Assembly: GCA_910579125.1 (NCBI GenBank)
Contig: CAJTTH010000037.1
Span: 1-16,479 of the forward strand
Length of the DNA: 16,479 nucleotides
Source: an uncultured Oscillospiraceae bacterium
GTDB taxonomy: Bacteria; Bacillota; Clostridia; Oscillospirales; Ruminococcaceae
Direction of reading: 5' to 3'
Shown: positions 6,006 to 12,008 of the stretch, in pieces
Layout of the letters: the number at the start of each line of letters is the position of its first letter
How positions within the stretch are numbered: position 1 is the first letter of the stretch
Translations under genes and position numbers: made by a program
The notes under the pieces: model-generated
Told to the model about the DNA's origin: nothing
Database searches by the model: none
What the model saw: the letters and a program-made list of their open reading frames with translations, nothing else

Positions 6006-7082
6006 ATGCCTAATACGCTTGATATTTTCAGCTCCTATACAATGCTGGCGACTCTGGAGCTTGTTAAGCCCGAGACGCTGTTCTTTTCGTCGCGCTATTT
6101 CCCTACGGGAGCGGGGGATATTTTCAATTCCGACAAGGTGCTTGTCGAATACACAAAGGGCGACCGCAAAATGGCTCCGTTCGTTTCGGAGAGGATCGGC
6201 GCTGTTCCCGTTGAGAGACGGGGCTACGAGATACGCGAGTTTGCGCCCGCGCACATCGGCGTTTCGCGCACGCTCACTCTGGACGATCTTAAAAAGCGCG
6301 GGTTCGGCGAGGCGCTGTACTCCAATACCAAGCCCGCGGAGCGCGCTCTGCGTATGCAGCTTGAGGATATGACCGATCTTAACAAACGCATTTCACGCCG
6401 CGAGGAGTGGATGTCGGTGCAGACCATGATCAACAACGCCTGCCCCGTACAGGAGATGTTTGACGCGAAAACGGTGGGCGAGGAGAAACTCGTACAGTTC
6501 TTCGGCAGCGAAAGCTCCGAGCATATTTACACCGTCGCCAATATGTGGAATTCCAAAGACGGAAACATAACCGGAGACGTTTATGTAATGTGCGAGCAGC
6601 TTGCAGGCAGAGGACTGAACGCTGTTGATCTGGTTATCGGCTCGGACGTTGCGGACGTGTTCTACGACGATCCTGTCATTGCGAGAATGATAGACAAAAA
6701 CTCAGGCATCAATTTCGGCATGATAAACGAGCAGATAGTTTATCCCGGAGTATCGCAGATAGGTCCTCTTAATTTCAGAGGGCACCGGCTGACCATTTAT
6801 GTAGTGTCGACGTCTTACGAGGACGAAAACGGCGTTACAAGACCGTATTTCCCCAAAAATTCGGCTATGGTAACATATCCGAATTGCGGCCACAAAATGT
6901 ACGGGCAGATAACGCAGATGCCTTACGGTTCTATCGATTACAAGACGATCGCGGCAAAACGTGTTCCGAAGCTTATAGTGGACAATGCCAACGATACGAG
7001 AGCGCTGTCGCTCAAAACGCGTCCGCTTACTGCACCGAGGACATACTGCCCGTACATCTACGCGGCAAACGTAGTGGGCTGA
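6006..7082 (+). CDS. Major capsid protein, lambda gpE family
   Basis: The shell subunit. AGGAGG at 5989-5994 serves either ATG 6006 (gap 11) or an in-frame TTG 6000 (gap 5). I prefer 6006, giving 358 aa; the choice changes only two residues. It follows the decoration gene as in lambda D-E, and the length is near that of gpE (341 aa). Typical landmarks are an N-terminal 'DIFSSYTMLATLE', then 'FFSSRYFPTGAGDIFNSDKVLVEYTKG' and 'FVSERIGAVPVERRGYEIREFAPAHIG', a glutamate-rich helix (LRMQLEDMTDLNKRISRREEWM) that belongs to the E-loop/spine, and a C-terminal 'DYKTIAAKRVPKLIVDNANDT' ending 'LKTRPLTAPRT'. It should be the most abundant virion protein. Confidence 0.92.
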   Translation: MPNTLDIFSSYTMLATLELVKPETLFFSSRYFPTGAGDIFNSDKVLVEYTKGDRKMAPFVSERIGAVPVERRGYEIREFAPAHIGVSRTLTLDDLKKRGFGEALYSNTKPAERALRMQLEDMTDLNKRISRREEWMSVQTMINNACPVQEMFDAKTVGEEKLVQFFGSESSEHIYTVANMWNSKDGNITGDVYVMCEQLAGRGLNAVDLVIGSDVADVFYDDPVIARMIDKNSGINFGMINEQIVYPGVSQIGPLNFRGHRLTIYVVSTSYEDENGVTRPYFPKNSAMVTYPNCGHKMYGQITQMPYGSIDYKTIAAKRVPKLIVDNANDTRALSLKTRPLTAPRTYCPYIYAANVVG

Positions 7083-7104
7083 CGCATTGGGAAAGGAGAA
7101 CGAT

Positions 7105-7539
7105 ATGCTGATAAAGATCATTCGCGGTACATACGGACTTAAAAGCGGCAATATTATCAAGCCGAAAACCTGCAGCGACCCGCCCTTTCATGTTGAACAT
7201 GAGGAGGGCGAGCGGCTGATACGTCTTGGTATTGCTGATTTAGTTTTCTCTGACACTATGCCGCCTGTAAGGAACAAAGGGGACGATCCGAATGCTGTTC
7301 CCGACAGCAAGGTTCGGGTGTTGGACAGCGATGACGACGAGGGCTACGAGGTCAAGAGCACGGTTGAAGAACGCGACGTTCCCGAATACAGCGAGGACAA
7401 CACAAACGCCGAATTGCAAGCGATTGCAAAAGAATACGGCATAGAATTTCCGCAGCGTGCAAACAAGGCGCAGATGCTCGACGCGCTTGACGAGTTTTTC
7501 GGCGGCACGCCCGAGATCAGCGCAAGGGAGCCCGAATAA
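7105..7539 (+). CDS. YqbF-like protein with C-terminal HeH (SAP-like) domain
   Basis: ATG 7105 is chosen because AAGGAG (7093-7098) lies 6 bases before it; an in-frame upstream start at 7087 would precede this site. The 144-aa protein has a small N-terminal beta domain (~1-48, LIKIIRGTYGLKSGNIIKP ... IADLVF), an acidic, probably disordered middle (55-98), and a helix-extended-loop-helix segment at ~101-131 (AELQAIAKEYGIEFPQRANK, then AQMLDALDEFF). The two-domain plan resembles B. subtilis skin YqbF, which also follows the capsid gene. HeH/SAP modules often bind nucleic acid. By position it could aid DNA packaging or connector assembly, like lambda FI; that role is inference. Confidence 0.6.
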   Translation: MLIKIIRGTYGLKSGNIIKPKTCSDPPFHVEHEEGERLIRLGIADLVFSDTMPPVRNKGDDPNAVPDSKVRVLDSDDDEGYEVKSTVEERDVPEYSEDNTNAELQAIAKEYGIEFPQRANKAQMLDALDEFFGGTPEISAREPE

Positions 7540-7907
7540 TGGGCTTTAAGGAAATGGTCGAGCGCGATAACGCGGCTGTTATGCTGAACGTCGGCGAGTT
7601 CGCCGAATACCGCACGATAAAGTTCGACGGCAATGAATACGGGCATATTCCCGTTGTGCTGACGAACGTTAAGCAGTCCGACCGCACAGTGCTTCAGAGC
7701 GACCACATGGAGGGCGTTTATCTGGTGACGGCAAAGGCGTATTTTAACGCGCTTGACGTTGGCGGAAATATTCCCGAAAAGGGAAAGCGTTTTGAAATCG
7801 ACGACGGTGAAGCGCTCGGAAAGCCGTTTTTTCGGAAATACCGTGTGGCGACGTCAGAGAACGCAATGGGTATGATCTGCGTGGAATTGGAGGCGTATGA
7901 CGAATGA
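7539..7907 (+). CDS. Head-tail connector, lambda FII-like
   Basis: A 122-aa protein starting at ATG 7539, whose A is the last base of the preceding TAA (TAATG), with AAGGGAG about 10 bases upstream; reinitiation is likely. The N-terminus is short and helical (MGFKEMVERDNAAVMLNVGEF), and the rest is beta-rich: 'YRTIKFDGNEYGHIPVVLTNV', 'GVYLVTAKAYFNALDVG', 'PEKGKRFEID', 'FFRKYRVATSENAMGMICVE'. This shape and length fit the FII/gp10-type head-tail attachment proteins that bind under the portal and connect to the tail terminator. Assigned from fold pattern and gene order rather than a diagnostic motif. Confidence 0.7.
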   Translation: MGFKEMVERDNAAVMLNVGEFAEYRTIKFDGNEYGHIPVVLTNVKQSDRTVLQSDHMEGVYLVTAKAYFNALDVGGNIPEKGKRFEIDDGEALGKPFFRKYRVATSENAMGMICVELEAYDE

Positions 7908-8572
7908 GCACAACAGGCGGTATGATAGCGGTCAAGAGCTTCGGTGGCGAGGCGCTGGATCACGCGGCTAAGGTGCTGGCTGGGATACCCGACGGCGTAA
8001 ACAAGGCGGTAAGGAGCGCGCTCCCGAGAACTGTTTCCTCGCTGCGCGGTGAGAGCGTCAGGGCGATACAGACGAAATACGATATTTCGGCGGCGAATAT
8101 ACGCTCTAAGCAGAATATATCGATAAGGTACTCTTACGGCGCTGTTTCGGAGGCGTATGTGCTGTTTTCAGGAAGAAAGATACCGCTGTATCGGTACAAC
8201 GGCACTTCCCCGAAAAATCCTGCTGTGAACGCAAGCAAGACGGTAATGGTGAATATTGACGGCACGCTTAAGCCCATGCACCCGGGCGTTGCGGCAGCGG
8301 CGCATCAGCTTAAAGGCACGTCGCCCACGAAATTTCAGAACGCGTTCGTTACGAAAATGGATTCGGGGCACGTCGGCATTTTTGAGCGCACGGGCGGCGT
8401 GACTTCAAGCGGCAGAGATCAGATCAAGGAGCTGCAGGGCTCGTCCGTTCCGCAAATGCTCGGAAACGAGAGCGTTCAAACTCATCTTGCGGACAGAGCG
8501 TCGCAGAAGTTCGAGGAACGAATGGAGCACGAGATACTCAGAATACTTAACGGATGGGGGCAAGGTAAGTGA
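7904..8572 (+). CDS. Minor tail / tail-completion protein, gpZ-like
   Basis: A 222-aa protein whose start overlaps the previous stop as ATGA (7904-7907), with GGAGG upstream inside the preceding gene. The N-terminus carries an 'AAKVLAGIPDGVNKAVRSALPRTVSSLRGESVRAIQTKYDI' helical block like lambda gpZ and related Firmicute tail proteins, followed by a beta-rich part with 'LFSGRKIPLYRY' and 'GHVGIFERTGG', and a helical C-terminus (ASQKFEERMEHEILRIL). gpZ is needed to finish the tail end that joins the head. The order FII-Z-U supports the call. Confidence 0.75.
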   Translation: MSTTGGMIAVKSFGGEALDHAAKVLAGIPDGVNKAVRSALPRTVSSLRGESVRAIQTKYDISAANIRSKQNISIRYSYGAVSEAYVLFSGRKIPLYRYNGTSPKNPAVNASKTVMVNIDGTLKPMHPGVAAAAHQLKGTSPTKFQNAFVTKMDSGHVGIFERTGGVTSSGRDQIKELQGSSVPQMLGNESVQTHLADRASQKFEERMEHEILRILNGWGQGK

Positions 8573-9087
8573 CGGCAAGAGAATTACTGCACACGCTGAA
8601 AAAATTCTGCGAGGATTCCGTAAAGGGAATGGTGCTGCCAACGGCGGTGCAAAGAGGCGATACGGAGGAACACAAGCGCGTTCCGACAATGTATGAAATG
8701 CGTCTGCCTGACAGCGGAAACGCCGAAAAATTAGCGCCTTACGAGATAATTCAAGTGGTGCATACGAAGCATATCCAGAACCCGGGCGACAAGCCGCGCT
8801 ATTTTGTTGATGTGCGGCTCGTGTTCTGCGTGTACTGCGAGGACGAACAGGACGGCGCAATAATGCTCCTTAACTTTATGGAAAGAGTGCAGATGCGCTT
8901 ATTGAAAGAAGTGGATATCGGCAGCTTGTGTCTGCTGGACGTAAACGAGCCGCTGGAAATGCTTATTTACCCCGAGGACACCGCGCCGTATTACGCGGGG
9001 GAGATGTCGGGAACATTCGTTCTCCCCGGAACAGAAAGAGAGGTTGATTTAAATGGGCTCAAGAGCCAAATTGGAAAAAGAATATGA
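8569..9087 (+). CDS. Probable tail terminator protein (gpU / XkdI position)
   Basis: A 172-aa protein starting at GTG 8569, overlapping the previous TGA as GTGA, with a G-rich ribosome site (GGGGG...AAGG) before it. It begins with a helix (TARELLHTLKKFCEDSVKGM) followed by mixed strands: 'YEIIQVVHTKHIQ', 'YFVDVRLVFCVYCEDEQDG', 'LLNFMERVQMRLLKE', then a final 'YAGEMSGTFVLPG' strand. The alpha-beta pattern with a central helix and the place directly before the sheath gene fit tail terminators, which cap the tube/sheath at the head end and stop elongation. There is no unique motif. The last 35 bases overlap the next gene. Confidence 0.6.
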   Translation: MTARELLHTLKKFCEDSVKGMVLPTAVQRGDTEEHKRVPTMYEMRLPDSGNAEKLAPYEIIQVVHTKHIQNPGDKPRYFVDVRLVFCVYCEDEQDGAIMLLNFMERVQMRLLKEVDIGSLCLLDVNEPLEMLIYPEDTAPYYAGEMSGTFVLPGTEREVDLNGLKSQIGKRI

Positions 9088-9403
9088 AGCTCCCGCTTTT
9101 GAGGAAATCGCCGCAAAAGCCGACATGAAGCCTGCCGAGGTCAAGCGGGTCTACGTTTATGTCGGGCCGTCGTTCAAAGGCGTTGTCAATAACGGCAGAA
9201 TATTCAAGGGAACAAGGGAGGATATTCTGTCCGAGATAAAGGCAAACGCCGAAGCGGCGGGAATGATAAATAAATTCGCGAAGATAAGCAGACTGCTTAT
9301 CGCGGATACCGAGCTGGCGCACGCCAAGGAACAGCTCGCCAAGGGCGGGAACGGTCTCAGCAGAGCGTATGCGGCTATACTCGGCAATGAGGAGGAGGGA
9401 TAA
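9053..9403 (+). CDS. Small tail-module protein of unknown function
   Basis: A 116-aa protein starting at ATG 9053 inside the end of the tail terminator gene (35-base overlap), with GAGAGG upstream. It has a charged helical N-terminus (KLEKEYEAPAFEEIAAKADM), a short beta section (KRVYVYVGPSFKGVVNNGRIFK) and a helical, Ala-rich C-terminus. It lacks a signal peptide, membrane segment or cysteine cluster. Its end supplies the next gene's ribosome site: the codons for EEEG contain GGAGGAGG. It sits where PBSX has xkdJ, between terminator and sheath. The positional match suggests a tail-assembly or baseplate accessory, but I do not recognise the family. Confidence 0.7.
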   Translation: MGSRAKLEKEYEAPAFEEIAAKADMKPAEVKRVYVYVGPSFKGVVNNGRIFKGTREDILSEIKANAEAAGMINKFAKISRLLIADTELAHAKEQLAKGGNGLSRAYAAILGNEEEG

Positions 9404-9406
9404 TAA

Positions 9407-10834
9407 ATGCTCCAACATGGTATAAACACATTTAAGGACGATACAGGCTCGGTGGCGGTGCAGGTCGCGGCGTGCGGTATCCCGTTCTTTATCGGCGCAT
9501 GGCCGTGTCATACAGGCAAGGGCTTTGCGGGTAAGCCGCAGTACTGTACGAGCTTTGACGAGGCGGCGGAGCTGGGCGGGTATTCGTCCGAGTGGCGCTA
9601 TGAAAACGGCTCTCCGAAATGGAATTTGTGTCAGGCGGCGTATGCGCACTTTAAGCTCGCGGGAATGAGCCCCGCGATTTTTTACAACATTTTTGACCCC
9701 AAAACGCACAGAAGGGCGGTTGAGGCGGGTAATTATCCCGTTGAAGAACATACCGTTAAGCTGCCGCTTGACGCGCTGCGGAACGGAAACCTTGTCGTTA
9801 AGTCGGCGGACGCGGAGGACGCGCTTGTCGAAAACGTTGACTACGAGGCGTATTATAACTCCGAAAATCTGTGCGTGGAGCTGCTTGAGGGCAGCGCGGC
9901 GTATAACGCGGATTCACTTACGGTCGCGTATGACGCAGCCGACCCGTCGCTTATTACCGCCGAGGACGTTGAAATGGCTGTTGAAGCTGTTGAAATGTGC
10001 TACAGCGTTATCGGTATAGTTCCCGATCTGCTGTGCGCTCCCGGGTGGTCGGCGAACCCGACCGTCGCGGCGGTAATGGCGGCGAAAGCTCCGTCGATCA
10101 ACGGGCTTTTCCGCGCAAAGGCGGTAGTGGATATTGACGCGGCAGTGGTTACCGAATACGGCGCGGTTCTGCAGTACAAGAACGACAACGGCTATACCTC
10201 CGAGGATATGGTCGTATGCTGGCCTATGGTAAAGAACGGCGATTATACGTTCGACCTCTCGGTCATTGCGTGCGGGCTTATGGCAAAGGTCGATTCGGGA
10301 AACGCGAACTGTCCGTATGAATCGCCGTCCAATAAGGGCGTGCCTATTACAGGCGCTGTCAACGCAAGAGGTGAGGAGATAACCGTTTCGATCGCGCAGG
10401 CGGATATCCTTACCGTAACGGACGGTATCGTTACCGTGCTCAACAACGGCGGCTGGAGCTTGTGGGGAAACTACCTCGGCTGCTACCCCAAAACGAGCGA
10501 CGTCGCGAAAATGTTCATCTGCACCAACAGGACGCAGGACTGGATATGCAATACGTTCATCAAGACGTATTGGCAGTATCTGGATAAGCCGCTTACGCCG
10601 CCGCTTCGCGACGCGATAATCAACAGCTTCAACAGCTGGCTGAACGGATTGACAGCAGAGGGCAAGCTGTACGGCGGCGAACTGGAGTATATATCTGAGC
10701 TCAACCCCGTTACACAGCTTACGAACGGTATGATAAGACTGGATACATTGGCGGCGTCGCCCATACCTGCGCAGCGCATAGATATGCACGTAGCGTACAG
10801 CGTGGATATGCTCGAATCCGCGTTCAGCTCATAA
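9407..10834 (+). CDS. Contractile tail sheath protein
   Basis: The 475-aa sheath subunit, whose contraction drives the tube through the cell envelope; its presence makes this a myovirus-type tail. The start ATG 9407 follows GGAGGAGG at 9391-9398. Family features: an N-terminal 'VAACGIPFFIGAWPCH' strand and 'AAYAHFKLAGMSPAIFYNI', a variable middle domain, and the highly conserved C-terminal half with 'VCWPMVKNGDYTFDLSVIA', 'YESPSNKGVPITGAV', 'VTVLNNGGWSLWGNY', 'FICTNRTQDWICNTFIKTYW' and 'SPIPAQRIDMHVAYSVDML'. The last strand is the arm that links neighbouring sheath subunits. It corresponds to XkdK of PBSX. Expected to be made in high copy together with the tube protein downstream. Confidence 0.93.
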   Translation: MLQHGINTFKDDTGSVAVQVAACGIPFFIGAWPCHTGKGFAGKPQYCTSFDEAAELGGYSSEWRYENGSPKWNLCQAAYAHFKLAGMSPAIFYNIFDPKTHRRAVEAGNYPVEEHTVKLPLDALRNGNLVVKSADAEDALVENVDYEAYYNSENLCVELLEGSAAYNADSLTVAYDAADPSLITAEDVEMAVEAVEMCYSVIGIVPDLLCAPGWSANPTVAAVMAAKAPSINGLFRAKAVVDIDAAVVTEYGAVLQYKNDNGYTSEDMVVCWPMVKNGDYTFDLSVIACGLMAKVDSGNANCPYESPSNKGVPITGAVNARGEEITVSIAQADILTVTDGIVTVLNNGGWSLWGNYLGCYPKTSDVAKMFICTNRTQDWICNTFIKTYWQYLDKPLTPPLRDAIINSFNSWLNGLTAEGKLYGGELEYISELNPVTQLTNGMIRLDTLAASPIPAQRIDMHVAYSVDMLESAFSS

Positions 10835-10849
10835 AAAGGAGGGAAAGCT

Positions 10850-11377
10850 ATGAGCAGAGAAATAGAGGGTACTATTGCCGCGTATGTTTACGAGAACGGC
10901 GTAAACTTTCTGGGTCTGGCAAAGGTTGATATGCCGGACATTTCGTTCAAAACGTTCACATCGAGCGGACTGGGAATGTGCGGAGACGTGGAGCACGGAG
11001 CGCTGTGTCAATTCCAGCCCATGAAAATGACCTTGCATTTCCGCGATACCAACACGGCATTTTACGCACTCAGCGATCAGAGGATACATCAGCTTACGCT
11101 GGAGGTCGCGAAACAGGTTCACGAATACCAAGCGGGAGAAATTCCCGTCACAGGGGTCAAATATGTTGTGGATTTCGAGCCGCTTAAGACAACGGGCGGC
11201 AGCATAGAGCCCGCAACGCCGCAGAATGTTACTGCGGAGGGCTCCGTGTCTATGTTTAAGGAATTTATCAACGGAATTCTTGAACGTCATATTGACGTAA
11301 CAAAATATATCTACATCGGTCACGACGGCGTAGACCGCGCCGCGCCGATACGCAAGGCACTGAATATGGCGTACTGA
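10850..11377 (+). CDS. Tail tube protein (P2 FII / XkdM type)
   Basis: The 175-aa inner tube subunit that stacks in hexameric rings inside the sheath. AAGGAGGG lies just before ATG 10850, 15 bases after the sheath stop. The sequence is beta-rich with the usual tube signatures: 'IEGTIAAYVYENGVNFLGLAKVDMPDI', 'GDVEHGALCQFQPMKMTLHF', 'HQLTLEVAKQVHEYQAG' and 'VTGVKYVVDFEPLKTTGG', ending in 'VTKYIYIGHDGVDRAAPIRKAL'. The sheath-tube gene pair is diagnostic of contractile tails. A strong terminator follows immediately, so the sheath and tube probably form the end of the most highly expressed part of the transcript. Confidence 0.9.
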   Translation: MSREIEGTIAAYVYENGVNFLGLAKVDMPDISFKTFTSSGLGMCGDVEHGALCQFQPMKMTLHFRDTNTAFYALSDQRIHQLTLEVAKQVHEYQAGEIPVTGVKYVVDFEPLKTTGGSIEPATPQNVTAEGSVSMFKEFINGILERHIDVTKYIYIGHDGVDRAAPIRKALNMAY

Positions 11378-11388
11378 TGAATAACCAA

Positions 11389-11421
11389 GTATCCCTCCGC
11401 GTTCGGAGGGATACGCTTTTT
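11389..11421 (+). terminator. Strong intrinsic terminator inside the tail operon
   Basis: An 11-bp perfect stem, GTATCCCTCCG (11389-11399) with CGGAGGGATAC (11404-11414), has a 4-base CGTT loop, then GC and a run of five T (11417-11421). It lies between the tube stop and the next gene's AAAGGAG. It is not at the end of the module: tail genes continue in the same direction without a recognisable promoter, so it should act as a partial terminator that lowers expression of the chaperone, tape measure and hub relative to sheath and tube. Confidence 0.92.
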
Positions 11422-11440
11422 CGACGAAAGGAGAATTGAT

Positions 11441-11842
11441 ATGGATAATGAAGAGATTTTGGGCGGCGAGCTTACCGACGAGGAAAACAAGGCGGTCGAC
11501 GACGCTGCAGGGAAGATCAGAAACGACGTAATGACGCCCGACGGCGTTTGGAAGTGCGAGCTGTCAAAGCCGATCACACACAACGGCATTGAATACAGCG
11601 AGCTTACGTTCAACTTCGGGAAGCTCACGGGCGCGGACGCTGTTAATATCGAGGACGAGCTTTCCGCAAAGGGAAAACCCGTGTTTATGAACGAGGCGGC
11701 TAACAGTTCGTATCTTATTTTAATGGCGGCGAGGGCGTGCGAGGAGCATATAAGCTCCGACGCGTTCAAGCGTATGAGCATTGTCGATTTTAACAGGATA
11801 AAGAACAAGGCGCGGCTTTTTTTATTGGGCGTTGCGGTGTAA
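11441..11842 (+). CDS. Tail-assembly chaperone, short (0-frame) product
   Basis: A 133-aa protein in the slot between tube and tape measure that in contractile-tail phages encodes the tail-assembly chaperone (P2 E, Mu gp41, PBSX XkdN, lambda G analogue). It is acidic at the N-terminus, then 'GVWKCELSKPITHNGIEYSELTFNFGKLTGADAVNIEDEL' gives the strand-rich start typical of Mu gp41-like proteins, followed by a helical C-terminus (SSYLILMAARACEEHI, then IVDFNRIKNKARLFL). AAAGGAG precedes ATG 11441. Near its end it carries a T_TTT_TTA slippery site at 11818-11824. The short form is expected to be the main product and to coat the tape measure protein during assembly. Confidence 0.85.
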   Translation: MDNEEILGGELTDEENKAVDDAAGKIRNDVMTPDGVWKCELSKPITHNGIEYSELTFNFGKLTGADAVNIEDELSAKGKPVFMNEAANSSYLILMAARACEEHISSDAFKRMSIVDFNRIKNKARLFLLGVAV

Positions 11843-11991
11843 GTCATTTGCGCCGCGACGTGCTGGCGCTGGCGCGAAACGGCTACGCGCCGATACAGTA
11901 CTGGCTCGGTCTGCCGCTGCTTAATATACAGCGCTGGGCAAAAGAGCACAACAAACTGATAGACGAACTTAAAAGGAGTGAGGACGTATAG
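11441..11991 (+). CDS. Tail-assembly chaperone, -1 frameshift product (G-GT / E-E' type)
   Basis: Ribosomes slipping back one base at 11818-11824 would read 128 codons of frame 0, re-read A11824 as the first base of the next codon, and continue for 55 codons to TAG at 11989-11991, giving 183 aa. The added part contains RRDVLALARNGYAPIQYW and LGLPLLNIQRWAKEHNKLI: a compact helical domain with two Trp residues, like E' and GpE extensions. It has no start codon or ribosome site of its own, lies fully open up to the tape measure gene, and would otherwise be unexplained sequence between 11843 and 11991. Long forms recruit tail-tube subunits to the chaperone-coated tape measure. Supported by slippery site, hairpin and family precedent. 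Confidence 0.85.
11818..11860 (+). promoter_or_regulatory. Programmed -1 frameshift signal: T_TTT_TTA plus stem-loop
   Basis: The heptamer T TTT TTA (11818-11824) is in the correct phase for -1 slippage (0-frame codons CTT-TTT-TTA). After a 5-base spacer, CGTTGCGG (11830-11837) pairs with CCGCGACG (11853-11860) as an 8-bp stem with one G-U pair; the loop can close further with G-U/G-C pairs. The 0-frame stop TAA (11840-11842) lies in the loop. This layout is the standard stimulatory arrangement. Confidence 0.85.
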
Positions 11992-12008
11992 CAAACAAGG
12001 AGTATCAG

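Noticed and set aside
9059..9751. 230-codon minus-strand frame spanning the 9053 gene and the start of the sheath gene
   Set aside because: It crosses two supported plus-strand genes, and its translation has the composition of an antisense shadow.
9914..10789. 291-codon minus-strand frame opposite the sheath gene
   Set aside because: Same effect: Arg/His/Val-rich shadow of a conserved sheath gene with no independent start signal.
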